61,829 nt of DNA from Fomitopsis serialis (taxonomy: Eukaryota > Basidiomycota > Agaricomycetes > Polyporales > Fomitopsidaceae): contig NW_025955188.1 of the NCBI RefSeq assembly GCF_022376445.1, forward strand, positions 1 to 61,829, read 5' to 3'. How positions within the stretch are numbered: position 1 is the first letter of the stretch; each line of letters starts with the position of its first letter. Below are positions 20,706 through 33,299 of this stretch, in pieces. The notes beneath the pieces were generated by a model. It had not been told where the DNA came from. It was given only the letters and a program-made list of their open reading frames with translations, and made no database searches. Position numbers and translations under genes: made by a program.

Positions 20706-22215
20706 CGGTCGCTACCCAATATAGCAGCCATGCCGGGGCAGTCCGGTCCCTTCGTCCGTGGCGGGGCCGCCGGGGCGGCACCACTGGCGCGCGATGCGAG
20801 CTGCCCGATATGGACGCACATCGGGGTCAGGGCATTCAGGTCCTGAGATCCCCAGGCGATCCCTGCGCGGCGTCAGTGCCGGCCAAACCCGGGAGCTCGC
20901 AACGAGCCGAGTGAGCGGCAAGCGCTTCCGCCCGCTGTTTACGACCACCATCCCGCGTCGGTCACCGACGTTGTTAGAGCACAGCGGGCACGATGACAGC
21001 GACTGGGAGTAGCCGACACTGGCATTCAGGTGAGCATAGACACACACGAGCGAGCGAGCTGACCGTGGCCACAGGACGCGGCGACGTGCAGTACAACACG
21101 TCGACCGCGAGCGCGCAGGGCTAATGCCCCGCGTGAAGACGCAGCCGACGGATGGACCACGGGCACAGGCGCGAGGGTCGGTGGGCGCGCGCGCGCGGAT
21201 AGACGGACAAGCGGATGGATGCGAAGGCGGACTAGCGGGCAGGAAGACGGGCAGGAAGACGGGCAGGAAGACGGGCGAGAAGACGGGCGAGAAGGAAGAT
21301 GGGCGGGAAGGAAGGCGGACAGACAAGCAGACCGGTAGGAGAACGAGCAGACAGGCAAGTGGACAGGCGACAGCACACGCCCACTGCGAGTGTGCTGGGC
21401 GAATGCCCAGCACGCAGACACAGCCGACGGATACACACGCAGGCACGCAAATGGGCGCGCAGGCAGGTGAGCAAATGGACGAGCGGGAGGGTAGGCGGAC
21501 GAGCGGGCGGGCGGACGGGCGAGCGGGCGGACGGGCGAGCGGGCGAACGGGCAGACGGACGGGCAGGCGGGTGGGCAGACAAGCGGACGAGCAGGTAAGT
21601 AGGTGAGTGAGCAAGCAGGCGAGCAAGCGGGCAAGCGGAAAAGCGGGTGAGCAGGACAGCGGGTGGTTGGGCAAGAGGGCAAGCGGGTGAGAGGGAAAGC
21701 AGGCGAGAGGGCAAGCAGGCGGGCACAGAGCGCGGACCAGCACCACACGCACGGTGACTGCGAGCGTGCAGGGTGAATGCCCAGCAGGCAAGCACGGCCA
21801 ACGACCGTAAGGTGGGCGCGTGAGCGAAAAGCGGGTGACCGCGACGGTGGGCAGGGCTGGGGCGCGCAACACGCCAATTGCGAACACAGAGGGCGACTGC
21901 CCTGGTGCCCCTACATGCAGATACAGCAGACGTCCTCGTAGATAGAGTTCTTGTAATGGTAGTATGAATATACCCTATAAAACTGAGACTGATATATTCA
22001 CACCACAACACCCCTTACGACTCGAGACTAAGAGAACCAGTACAGAAGTAGTGTAGATAGACACCCCTACTGTACACGACTCACGAGAACCCTGGCCTTT
22101 TATGCTGTACTCATCTATTGAAGTAGATGCCACTAAACATGAATTAGATCCCTTAGACATACCTTAGACATGCGGACATAGTGTAATAACCACATAATGG
22201 GGTCAAAATGTCGGT
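20706..22215. repeat. Low-complexity flank with degenerate GGCA/GGCG repeats
   Basis: 20706-21020 is GC-rich with no convincing gene. 21120-21840 is a degenerate tetranucleotide-like array on the GGCA, GGCG and GACGG theme, with short exact tandem copies of GGGCAGGAAGAC (21237-21280). It gives long open frames on both strands that encode only Pro/Ala/Cys-rich or Gly/Arg-rich repeats, not real proteins. 21900-22215 is AT-richer and featureless up to the KDZ end. Confidence 0.7.
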
Positions 22216-22279
22216 TTGTTACCCGGCCACCCAACATGAGATTCACCTATTGTTGCCCGGCCACCCGATGTCGGCCGAC
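22216..22279 (+). repeat. KDZ element left terminal inverted repeat
   Basis: Starts TTGTTACCCGGCCACCC. The 11-mer CCCGGCCACCC occurs twice inside it (22222 and 22256), and it ends with GTCGGCCGAC. It pairs with 49308-49371 with four mismatches. Confidence 0.88.
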
Positions 22280-22960
22280 GTTCGGATCCGCCCTTTATTC
22301 GCCTAGTCGGCCGACGGCCAGAATATCCGGCTGAGTGCGGATGGGCCGACACATTGCAGTCTGCCCATGCTTTCATCGCGGCCGCCCACCTGCACCCTTG
22401 TGGGTTGATATTGTATGTTACAATTGCACGCGGGTCGGCCGAGCATGACATTCAGGGGCATTCGCGAGTCGGCCGGCGATTAGAATCCCGATATACCCCC
22501 GTCGGCCGACGCTTCAGCATATGGGTGTGTACCGTGTCGGCCGTCCATTTGACAACCCGCCGGTCGCACGGCGGCCGCGTGACCTGCATCCTATGTCAGT
22601 CCGGTCGGCCGACTCAGGGGCAGATACACAGTGATCGTTTGGGTCCATCAACACTTGCCCGGTCGGCCGACATATCCCCCATGTCATGGTGCCATGGCGG
22701 CTTTAACGTAACTGGGTACAGATTGTCCACCCTACATGCGTTTCTGCCTGCTCGGCCGACCCTTTGACTACATCTTTTGTGCCCAGTGGGCCGACACCCC
22801 AATACACTGTTATCACCCAGCCGCCCGACGACTTGTCAAGGGGCTCATATCGGAGCGGCCGACAGTGTCAACTATCACTGAATATGCTATGTATTGAGCT
22901 TTCGGCAGCCACACCCAATGCTATTTCAGTCTGTTGAACATGTGTCGGCCGGCTGCTTAT
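22270..22960. repeat. KDZ left subterminal array of GTCGGCCGAC
   Basis: Exact palindromic 10-mers at 22270, 22306, 22501, 22604 and 22662, plus many one- or two-mismatch copies (for example near 22434, 22470, 22534, 22752, 22855, 22944), spaced ~30-90 bp. The stretch has no gene. Such arrays usually bind transposase. Confidence 0.85.
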
Positions 22961-23275
22961 ATGTTCCCTTTCCTGGGTATCGGTGGCAAAACACCACCAG
23001 TGTAAGTCCTCAGTGTTGCGGGTGCACCCGGTATGCGCCCTAACACACGGCTCCGCCTAGTTTGTAATCATGATGACAATGCACTCCCGGAATGTCCGGG
23101 CCGGACTCCCATCTTGAAACGATCACAAGCCGATCTGTCCGATCTACCGGGAATGCAAGACCATTACTAGACATTACCAGCCACACCTTTTGCATGTGAC
23201 TGTTGTACAAACTATACAGAACGTCCGAAATTCTCATCAAACCTTCCTGCATGATCAACGCGAACTGCTCCCACC

Positions 23276-24524
23276 ATGCTCGCCCAAAGTCTCGACATCC
23301 GTGTTTCCCATTATATGAATGCCCTCTACGAATATACTCTGTCTCGCTCCGCTGGCTCCGCCGGGCAGCTTGTGCCGCCCGCACCGGATGCCGACTTCAA
23401 TCCGGAAATGATCGCCCAGGCAGGCAAAATGGTTGAGATTATTGCGGAAGCCTTCCTCCGACGATGTCGGTATAGTATATTTCGTGGGAGCAAGCCTAGG
23501 CTCACTCCAAGGCCAAGTTCTCGTAGATTGGAATGCAGAGGATTATGCAGAAGCTATTCCGGCCGAGATTTCCGAGAGAACAATCTCGCGCTTGCATGCC
23601 GCCATGAAGAAGTTCCCACCCCTCCCATTCAGCGACGGTATATTTACACAGCCGGTCACCGTCGTCGATGCAGCGGGCCATGTTCTGCTTTGGTACCTGC
23701 CTGGCATCATGACGGCCGAGCAGCAGGCGAGCGTCATACTTTCCTCGCTTATCCATGGATGCTAATTAACAACCTGTTCAGGTCAAGATATGGCAGAATA
23801 CATTCCTACTCAATCCGATGCTCGCAAAGTCTCGTGGGCAGGCTTCGACAACATGGCGGAATCACCCGGACAACTTCGCGGCAACCGGACAATGGCAAAG
23901 CCTGGATCCCGGGTGCATATCTTTCTCCCCGGGTTGGTACCAGCAAGGTCACCAGGTATGCAGCATTGAGCACCAGCAGTGCCGGACTAATGATGTCTCT
24001 CCCAGGGCACTACATATCCGCCACAGGTGTCCTCGACGTTATCAGACGAACATTCTCCCGGTCGGGATTGGTTGCGAGCGATGGCGGAGCAGCACGCCCT
24101 CATCGGAGGCATGCTTCGGATAATCCATCCGGAGTTACACGCCATGGGCTATGCGGCCCTCGCCTCAACTCAGTCTTGCCCCGACATTGCGGAGGTCGTT
24201 CCCCTGTGGGGAAATCCATTCAACGCATTGTCGGTTATAACCAACCGCCAAACGCCACTCCATGTGGACAGGATGTCCGCAAAGGATTGGTACGATCTAC
24301 TCATAACGATTGGGGGTGACGACGACACGGTATTGGAGCTCCCGACCCTCGGCCTGACCTTACAGTATGCTGGGGGGTGTGCGGCGTTGTTCTCCGGCTC
24401 CTTGATCCCGCATTCCGTATCAGGATCAAACAGGGAGAGGCTGTGCGTTGTTTACTACCTTAGACCCCAAGTGCATACATGGGCGAAGGTGAAGAAGACT
24501 ACTTGGCTGACGGTCGATTTGTAG
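23276..24524 (+). CDS. TET/JBP-like 2-oxoglutarate/Fe(II) dioxygenase
   Basis: Four exons fit GT-AG introns: start MLAQSLDIRVSHYMNALYEY; intron ~23468-23513; exon with QVLVDWNAEDYAEAIPAEI and TVVDAAGHVLLWYLPG; intron ~23731-23781; exon with WQSLDPGCISFSPGWYQQGH; intron ~23959-24037; last exon with PLHVDRMSAKDWYDLL, GLTLQYAGGCAALFSG, IPHSV and RERLCVVYYLR. HVD is the HxD iron motif, IPHSV supplies the distal His and RERL the 2-oxoglutarate Arg. The family oxidises methylcytosine or thymine in DNA. The N-terminus may extend upstream. It converges on the KDZ transposase, the known KDZ-TET pairing in mushrooms. A role in controlling the element's own methylation is inference. Confidence 0.82.
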
Positions 24525-24633
24525 CTCGATAGACATCTTCGGTTATATTACGCCACAATATATTGTTAAATCGTGACCCTTTGCCACCGCATTGCACCAT
24601 GGCAGCCAAGGAGGACATACCCACCACGAGGCA

Positions 24634-24768
24634 TCCGATGTCGGACACCCGACGGCGGACGCCCGACCTCGGACGCCCGACTTCGGACGCCCGACTTCGG
24701 ACACCCGAAGTCGGACGCCCGAGGTCGGACGCCCGAAGTCGGACGCCCGAGGTCGGACGCCCGATGGT
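24634..24768. repeat. 14-bp minisatellite array A
   Basis: About nine units on the theme TCGGACGCCCGA plus a variable dinucleotide (CC, TT, AG, GG). It changes orientation near 24705 so the array can fold back on itself. It lies between the convergent 3' ends of the dioxygenase and KDZ genes. Confidence 0.85.
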
Positions 24769-24831
24769 GGTCATAAGATGTGTCGAGAGATTGGCACAGC
24801 GACAAACAAGTGCTTGAAAATTCTGGTTGTA

Positions 24832-27800
24832 TTACCGCCCGAGGTACATGATACCATAAGCAGTGTCAGCATCTTTGTGGAGCATTTTGTACATATGTTG
24901 TCTCTGACGGCACACCTCCGCATACCCAGGATACCTTCCACTCTTCCGGTGGGCGGCATGACCCGACCACCTTGTCATCTCGTAATCGAAGTACCTCCGC
25001 ACGGAATCCAACTCCCGGCGCAGGATATTGTCCTCTTCTTCCGCTCGCTCGAACTGTGACCGTGCTCGGAACCAATGCACACGGTGTACTGTGCCGAATT
25101 GTGAGTCCCCAGACATATAGTGACCGGTGACCTGCTTACATTCCGTCATCGTCTCGCTTGCACTCATATCGCCTTGAACATCAGTCGTCCATAGCCACGG
25201 TAGCCGGGTGTGTCGCTGCCCTCGTTGGTTCGGTTCTACAACTGCTGTGCTTATTTTTAGATCGTCGGGCACCAATTTCTGGTATTTCCGCATCGTCGCA
25301 GGTGGTGCTCCCAGCGCTGTCATCGCATGCCGCACCTTCCTATACATCCGGGCATGGTGTTCGACTCCTTTTTGAACCGAGTGGACATCCGCCCATGCCC
25401 GAGTCTTCCGAGTCTGAGACTTGGCATCGCGCACCTTGGCACGCATTACAAACGATTTTTGACTCAGCAATATCCGCAATTGGTGCAAGATGTCGTTTGC
25501 TTGGCCAATTCGGAGCTCCAGTTCAGCTTTCGCATACGGCTGCACTGCCGCAGTCAAGATCGTGCTCGCGGGATAGGAGGATGGAAGTGACAGTGGCCGC
25601 CACTCCGCTTCTCTTCCATCTCGCTTTCTTGCTTTCGGGGTAGGAGCTGTACGATTTCCGGTGGCATTCTGGCCGACGGCTGCTGTGCCATTGTTCTGCA
25701 TGTCCTCCCAATCGGATAGGTCCCCGTTGTCATCGATAACCTCGGTATGCTGCCGGCCGTCTTCCCAGTCGTTCGTACACAGAATCTCCTCTCCCTTCCG
25801 TAGGAATCGCTCGATCCGGAGTTCGAGCCTCTTCCTCTGCTTGGCGATATTCAGACGCTGCTCCGCCGTTGTCTTTGCCCCATACGCCCTGACGACCCGC
25901 TGCAGCGCAATTCTGTCGGAGTGGTAAGCATCCAATGTCGGGGGACCGAACGATAGATACCCACTGTGAATCCTCAATCCTCATCCCCTCAACCATCCAC
26001 TCGGCTGACCCGACGATTGTGTTGTTATCACCTTCGTTTTCAGTCAGAGTTATTTGTATTTCTGCTCTTGACGGTGCTACTTTACGCATTAGCAAGCATT
26101 TGTACGATGTTTGCTGGCCGACATTTACCATGCTGGCCCTGAACCTCAAATTTGTCCATCACTGATACATCGTTCACACGTTTTTTGTGGGCTTCCGCAA
26201 CCGCTGACATCCATTGCGCGAGGATTTCATCGTCGATCCCGGCTTCTTGATCCTCCAGCGCCTCTCGGAAGCTCTCAAGGAGCAACCGGTTGGCGGCAAT
26301 GCGTTTCTTCAGGGCTGGGACTGCACCTGTGTAAGACCCTATAACGCCAGACAGCCGATGTGATTGCCGCACCTATTGACACCATTTTCCTCCAATTCCA
26401 GTCGTTCATATGGCGGTCGAGAGTTTCTTGCCTATGCGATGTAGCCATTGTCCGAGTACTTCCAAACACCTTACCCAATGGAGACCACAGTGTTTCGACG
26501 ATCTCCCCATCGACTTGTCCCGCGCCGCGCATGAACGTTGGGGCGTGCCGGAGCAGGCACTTCGACTGGTGGCCATGTACATGGAACAAGCCGATGCCGA
26601 GGTAAAGCGTGAGGCCGCGTGGCATCCGGAGACACGGACCGTCCTTGAAGCGTTTTGGGAGGTGCACTCCATATTGGCACATCACGTCGTAAAGCACAAT
26701 GGCGTTCCGAATGCTGTCCGATCGGTAACTCATAGCTTCCGACAGCGTGTAATCCATGTTCTTCTGCCGCTCACCGGCCTGGAAGTTGACAACGCCATGT
26801 GGAAAAAAGCATCCATGGCGTGAGCAAGCCGTTGCCCCAATCCCGGTAGACTGTAATTTGTGCCGATGAGCATTGGCCCGAGCGATAGCTTGGTGGTCAT
26901 TGCATGTCGGTTTCTTGTACTCAATCAGCTCAGCTCGCAACACAACATTCACCGCACCCACCATTTTAATGTCCGTGGATGACTTCAAATGGGGAGCCAA
27001 TTCATCATCCGTCACCATGAACGCCTTCCCGGGCATAAGCGGAACATCGTTGCCCGGCTTCCGCATCTTCGTATGCTCGGCGGAGAAGTTGCCATCCATG
27101 ACATAACCACGGGCGTAAATGTACCTGTCAATCCGGTCAAATCCCGCAGACTGAGGACCGACCGGCCACTCACGCATTCGGGTCACTGTCCCAGTCGTCC
27201 GGAATGTTCACTCCGGGCTGGGGGCAGGCAGCACAGAATAGTGCAAGATCGCCAGTCCCCGGTTCCCCCCGCCATTTCGGACCAAATCCGAACTGCATCA
27301 TAGCCCGGAGCAGAGTCCACTGTCTGGTGGCACGCATGAATTCCGCATAGCGATCCTGCAGTGTGGTGATGAATACGGTGAACCATCCCTACGGGTGGCT
27401 GGACTTACCGGCACACGATGCGGGAAGGCCGGATTGGTCTTCCGGCGCAGTCGGCGATAATAGTTCATCGCGGATGTCTTGCATTCCAGATTGTCAAGCA
27501 GAAAGTCGTCCAGTACGTCGAAGGTAAAGCACGTTTTGACATTCAGCTGGCTTGCTGGGTAAAGCCCGGCCTGGAGGAGCTGACCACGAACTGATTCCGC
27601 CCGAGGGCAACGGCAGCATTCGACCCGGAGGAAATGGACGGCGGACGTATCGACAATTGTCATATGCATTTCCGGAGCCCGCTCACCCCCAGCTGCATCA
27701 CGAAGCGGATCCCCGAGGGTTTCCTCGTCCTCCTCACCGCTCTCGGACTCACTGGAGGACTCGTCGTCCGACCAGTCACTCTCATTGTCGGGGTGCTCAA

Positions 27801-28542
27801 CACACGGACAGGGAGAGCCTTCGTGACCAAGGTGGATCTGAAGGCCTAGGGAGCGAAGCCAGGAAGGGACCCAGAAAGTGTCCGTCCAACGTTCCAAACG
27901 GTGGAATGGCAGGCGGGCGTGTTCCCGCAGGCAGCAGGATTCGCAGAACACCGGCCGGCCGAAGCAAGAGAGACACTTCCACTCTGCTGAGCCAGCCGAG
28001 CATTTTTCGCATGTCGAGCTGCCGGTATCATCGGGTTTCGTGGGGGCGTGAGCTGCGTACATGTGCTGCAAGTACGCATCCCGGTGTGGAAGCCAAGCGG
28101 ACAGCATGTCAGGTTGTGACTAGGCAGATGTTAGCTGGCTCGGCGACATGCTGACAAGCTTGCCGCGCACCTTTGGGGCCCGTGCACGGCGCTGTGGGTG
28201 TGTTGGAAGCGGCGGGAGAGGTGGAGGAGTGGAAGTCCCGGCTTGCAGATCGGGCGGGTCGACGGTTGACTGGGGTGTCCAAAGGCCCCTCGACCGACGT
28301 GCCATCGGTGCCGAGAGTTTAGAGCCCTTTGAGTGAGCCGCTGTCGGTGCCGATGGTTTGGAGGCCTTGGACTGACCCGCTGTCGGTGCCGACGGTTTAG
28401 ATGACGAGCTTGGTGTGGATGGGCCATCATCCGGTAGGACAACGCGGCGTGTCGCCAGCCCTCTTGATGTCTGCTTCCGTTGTATCTCGACTTCGTCAAC
28501 TTTTGGGGAGCTGCATCGTCGCTTTGACCTTGTCTTCGCCAT
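24832..28542 (-). CDS. KDZ transposase with CxC2-type cysteine cluster
   Basis: Starts at 28542 (MAKTRSKRRCSSPK), with a basic Ser/Pro-rich N-terminus, an intron at ~28130-28180, then the cysteine cluster (TCEKCSAGSAEWKCLSCF ... FCESCCLREHARLPFH) and a CxC2 domain (VECCRCPRAESVRGQLLQ, LNVKTCFTFDVLDDFLL). Middle exons carry TGIGATACSRHGCFFPHG, YDVMCQYGVHLP, GLFHVHGHQSKCLLRH and GAGQVDGEIVETLWSPL, the diagnostic KDZ core with its acidic catalytic residues. The C-terminus has VHRVHWFRARSQFERAEEE and a coiled coil, and ends at TAA 24834-24832. At least five introns. It cuts and moves the 27-kb element. Divergent from the Ser-rich cargo gene (362 bp apart). No frameshift was found in the core, so it may be functional. 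Confidence 0.92.
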
Positions 28543-28904
28543 CGTGCAGCAGGTGGACAGTGGACAAGGACGCTCGACACAGACTTTGCCAATGGCTCTG
28601 CCAGAAACGTGTTTACCATGAGGCCACCACACCCTCGGCTAGGTCTTTCGGAGTAGCTCGGAAATGGTCTCTAGGGAAGGGGCATATGCTGTGATTGGTG
28701 TCTGTGGAAAGCTGGCTGCCAGTACGCTAATGTGGGGCAGTTTTCATGGCATCGGACACCCGACATTGACCACAATTCACAGATATTGTGACATACTAAG
28801 CGAGGCGAAGCTACCGGGCGCCTACATCCATGAGGCAAATGCATGGCAGGTGCCGTGCACAGCTGGCAAGGTTTGTGCTGTCCCCTTGCCTCTCTCCACC
28901 CACC

Positions 28905-31900
28905 ATGCCAGCAACATCTTACACTCCAGGTGAACTCCTGATCCTGCGGAGCTTCCTGCCCGAATGGAAGGCGGGCAGCTCGGATGACCGTAAGGATGTC
29001 CGGGCACGCGCAGTCGAGCAATTGGAGGCCCACCTTGGAAGGGCGTTGAAGAGGGGGGCGAAAAAGGTATGTCCAATTTGGTGCCGTGTGTATACATTGC
29101 ATCATATACACTCAGGCTGTCCGGGCGTGGTTTTACAATACCGCTCCTGTGAAGAATAAGAAGAAGAAAGATAGGCCCTCCGCGTTCGGCCGACGACTGA
29201 ACTGGCACCGTGTCGTGGCATGGCACATGCCCGCGGAACTGGAAGAGAAGATGGCTTCGACCGGGGTCACTCACGGAGACAAAGACTTCCTCGCGACGTA
29301 TCAAAAGGAGCTGCGGAATCTTGCCAACAGTCTGCCTCGGGCGAAGCAACGGGAATACAAGGAGGAGGCCGTCCGGTGGAATTCGGAAGGTCAACCTCAC
29401 GAGCTGCAAGACCGGAACATCGTTCGGAAGAGCGAAGCGGTCATGTTAGACTTCGCAAACTACGTGTGGAGGAACTTCGGTATGCGCGTGTTCGTCCACG
29501 CCGTCTACAAATCCCTGGAAGGCAAACCGTGTTTAATTGAGTGAGTACCAACATTGTAATTGACTCCATGAAATCTCATCATTCCACGACCGCCAGCTTT
29601 GATTGCAACGACCTTGTCGACCCCAACGCCCAGCGCTCAGCGGGTCGGGTCAAATTCAAGGATATGTACCCTGACTACAAACGTGCGGACGGGTTCCGAG
29701 ATCTATTCAAGGACTATGGGCACAAACTGTTTGGTACGTGAATATCCTCCACCACTTCCTGGCTTATCCGGGTGGCTCATGGGCGATTTCGCTATTCCAG
29801 CGGGCGAGGACGTATCGGAGGACAGTGATGCGGATGTGAGGGCGAGTAAGCGGGGCGTGCCGAAGATTGACTGGGAGATGTACGATGACGACACTCCCTG
29901 TATGCCGCACCACGGTGACGAGTGCTTCAAGAATCTACGGAACAAGAAGGCATTCATTTCGGAGTTCGTCCGGCTCCATTACGGTCAGCATGAGATGTAT
30001 ATGACATCAACAGGTACTGACAGTAGTGCAACAGTGGCGTATACAAAAATGCCGAAACTGAGAGTCCCTTGGGTCGCCCTCCAGGCATCTTCGGAGCAGC
30101 TTCTCGAGGCCGGGTCCCTTCCAACCGGCGTCAACCTTCGAGAACCCTCTCACATGAAGCAGGCAGAGGTGGACGCCATCATCGCACACTGGCGGACAAG
30201 GGCTACCTCCACACGGCTTGCCTTTGTCATTCGTTTCATTGCCTACCGAAACCATCAAAGCGAGATCGTGTCTGTGGAACATGAGGAGCCGCGGACAGCT
30301 GCCCGTCGTGCTGCCCGGAGTGCACGACCTCGGCGTCAATCGTCCCCCCATCCGAAGGGTCGCCGCTCGCGTCCAAGTGGCTCGAAGCCTGTGAGTGTCC
30401 CCCTGGCACAACGGAGTGAGGCCTCCGATGGAGACGACGAGCGGGACAACCTTCATGAACGCCAGTCGGACACCGATCGTAGTGACACGGACGTCGCCAG
30501 CGAAAGTGACCTACCTGACAAGAAATCGTCTTCTTCCTCGTCATCGACATCTTCGAGCTCCTCAACTGGAAGTGATCCCGCTACCCCGCCGCCCCCCCGT
30601 CACAAGAGCGGAGAGCTAGTAGTGCGGCCTTTGCCAGACCACTCCCCATCGCCCCTAGCATATGACGATTCGGGCCACGAGATGATCCGGTCAACGGTAA
30701 AGGACAGCCCGCATTCGGACATTCTGCCTGCCACGGACGCGGGACTGCCATCTCCGTCGTCGTCCTCGAGCCCCGCATCACCTTTGCTCCCAGTGGATCG
30801 CAAAGGCAAACAACGAGCTGACATCCCTCCTCCATCCGATCTCTTTAGTCCCAAACCACCTCAGCGTCCAGTGGGGCTGGGACCTAAAAAGGGAAGAATG
30901 GCACCTTTGAGGTTGATGTCTGGTCTAGTTATCGAGCGCATGAGCAGTCCAGCCCAGCAGCATAGCCCCGAACCGCGGTCCGATTCGCCATGTCCGCCAC
31001 CAAGGGTCGTGCCCCGTCTGCGTAGGCGGGATGGGACCGGTGCCGGCCCATCCCACCCATCACAGTCTGCGTCCTCGTCCGTGAAGCACAAAAGTGGGTC
31101 GGCCGCCCAGTCCGTCCCTGTGGGCAAGACAGGTGTATTGGCAAACTCCTTGCCCGGGAAGGCGTTGTCCAGGAATACGATAGGTCGGGCAGCTCGGACA
31201 GCCTCCGCAGGTCCTTCCGGGACGACTGGTTCACCCATGGCTGACACACAGGCTTCAGCGGCGTCGGCTGCTCATGAGGCCGTGGATCGGAAGCCGTCAG
31301 CATCGTCGGCGGCCCCACACGAGGCTGGGGAGGAAGCCGTGATAGAAGAAGGCGCTCCGGCCAAAATGAGGGACGACATAGTCGATCGCCTGCGCTTCCT
31401 CCGTGAACTGTCAAGGAGCAAATACTACTGTGCGCTGTTGGAAGTCATTCCGCCATTGGTAAGCATTTACAACAACGGGTTGAATCTTACATGCTGAGGA
31501 ATCGTCTCCTGGCAGTCACATGCCGGATCTTGGCATACCACCAAGAGCTGGGAATGGGGCATGTGGTCTTACGAGAAATCTCATTGCCCGCCAGCGGCCC
31601 ACACGAACGCGACCGAGATCAGATCGTTCAAGTCGTGGCTTACCAGGATAACCACAAGCATGAAGGACACATCAATCAGTATTGATGAGGCATTGACCGT
31701 CGCTCTGACGATCGGAATGCTACTGCAGGATCTGGAAATGGCCTTGTCAGATAATCGCCATAAGTATAACTTGCCGGACCACGTTCTCCACACGGTCCAC
31801 GACCACAAATTCGTCAAGGAGCGCCTGCTTTATGCATGCAAGGCACTGGCTAGAGAATGGCGGGAAGTTCCTGAGCGGACGAAGCGACTGATGCATCCGC

Positions 31901-32019
31901 CGGGGACCGGTTCGGATGCCTCTGCAATTGGCGCAAGGATGAGGAAGCGTGGGCGTAAAGAGGGACATGGCTCACCGAAGGCGGAGCCTCGGCCTACGAA
32001 AAGAATTCGCCGGCGGTAG
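28905..32019 (+). CDS. KDZ cargo protein 1, Ser-rich, unknown
   Basis: Starts MPATSYTPGELLILRSFLPE (28905, good context CACCATG). Exons follow with AVRAWFYNTAPVKNKKKKDR, RRLNWHRVVAWHMP, YQKELRNLANSLPRAKQREY, FRDLFKDYGHKLFG and VRLHYGQHEMYM, then a long Ser/Pro/Arg low-complexity stretch (~30250-31300, poly-Ser near 30530). The last exon (from ~31517) has a helical block (ISIDEALTVALTIGMLLQDL) and a basic end (PRPTKRIRRR, stop 32019). Basic patches suggest a nuclear protein. No known domain is recognised. It is divergent from the transposase with a 362-bp shared upstream region, so the two may be co-regulated. Confidence 0.7.
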
Positions 32020-32132
32020 AATGTCCATGTACGTATGTCATAACATATGTACGCATGCTTGTACAGCAGAGAATAGACGTTAATGGCATACTCTGTTCAC
32101 TGTTCACTAAATGTTCACTCAGTATGCGACTT

Positions 32133-32315
32133 CGGTCATCCAACCTTGGTCATCCGACCTTGGTCATCCATCCGACCTCGGTCATCCGACCTCGGCACCG
32201 ACCTCGGACGCCCGACCTCGGACGCCCGACCTCGGACGCCCGACCTCGGGCGTCCGACCTCGGGCGTCCGACCTCGGGCGTCCGACTTCTGGCGTCCGAT
32301 ATCGGGCGTCTCCCA
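32133..32315. repeat. 14-bp minisatellite array B
   Basis: Starts with degenerate TGGTCATCCGACC units, then CCCGACCTCGGACG repeats, then switches to the inverse form GCGTCCGACCTCGG near 32242. It separates the convergent ends of cargo 1 and cargo 2. Confidence 0.85.
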
Positions 32316-32653
32316 CGGGACACCTGCTCTTACTGTGCATCACCCATGAGATTTCTTTCCTTGCATTCCTACAATTATCCGGCATCAATGCATTCATCAC
32401 TTTGCCACTGGCGGACCAATCATCATTCCATCGCACAGTGTTCTATATCGTACAACGCGTAGAGGGTACAACATGGCGGAAAACTAATATATACTGCTCA
32501 ACCGACCCGTGGCATATCGCGGGTACGGCTGCGGGCCCCATTGCTCTCGTGGGCACTCTGGATGGGAAGGGTGCGTGCGGCTCCCGGACGCTCAAAGCAC
32601 CTGTTAAATTGCATGTCAATAACTCGGAGCGATCACACCATGGCAGACGGGAC

Positions 32654-33281
32654 TCACATCGCGAGGGGAAGGACAAGATATTGTTCGGACATACTGAAGT
32701 ACGTCAACTCGTTCACGACGAATACATCGTGCCCAGCGGCCTCATTGGCAGTCTGGACAAATGTGTCCCGCAGCCGTTCCTGCGCTTTGTCTTCGAGGAT
32801 GCGACGGAAGTGTCGCTTCTGATCCTCCCATGCCGTAATAATCACGGCGGTGAGGCCGCGCTTGCCGATGAGCCCTAAATTATCAGGGGGGTGTCAACAA
32901 CACATCCAAAAATTGGTCAGACTACGCACAGCTCACAGGCGCAACACGGTGAGTCTCGGGGAGCGAGCGCACCCAATCGATTAAGTAGACGATGTCGTGC
33001 GAGACGTCATCGTCGGCTCCGGGCTCTCCGTCCTCCAAGGCATCCTCGGGGTGATGTTCACCCCACTTCTTCACCCAGAAATTGTGGACACTGCGCTCGG
33101 GCAGTATGTAGCCCCCAATCATGCCCATCCTGGGGATGGATAAGTCAGTCGATGTGAACGCTTGCCAGTGTGTCATGGAACTCACTTGGTTCTGTGTGGC
33201 TGCTGCTTGTACGATTGCCGTTAACAGATAAGATGCAGTCGGGATCGATAATATGATGCCCTGACACTGTGCCTGAGACAA
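32654..33281 (-). CDS. KDZ cargo protein 2 (partial model), unknown
   Basis: Two coherent exons read downstream from ~33180: MGMIGGYILPERSVHNFWVK ... EHHPEDALEDGEPGADDDVS ... HDIVYLIDWVRSLPETHR; then an intron ~32881-32945 with GTGAGC and TTTAG ends; then GLIGKRGLTAVIITAWEDQK ... TANEAAGHDVFVVNELTYF, ending ...LAM and TGA at 32656-32654. An upstream exon around 33190-33280 (PTASYLLTAIVQAAATQNQ) is likely, but its frame junction is uncertain, and I cannot place the start codon (perhaps near 33900). No family recognised. Divergent from cargo 3. Confidence 0.5.
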
Positions 33282-33299
33282 TCACGTGACTAATGCCCA

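Noticed and set aside
20712..21887. Long open frames on both strands rich in Pro/Ala/Cys or Gly/Arg
   Set aside because: They are translations of a degenerate GGCA/GGCG tandem array; open frames occur in several phases at once and no non-repetitive domain is present.
24634..24768. CRISPR-like array
   Set aside because: Units are contiguous 14-bp repeats with 2-4-bp variation, not repeats separated by unique spacers, and the genome is eukaryotic.
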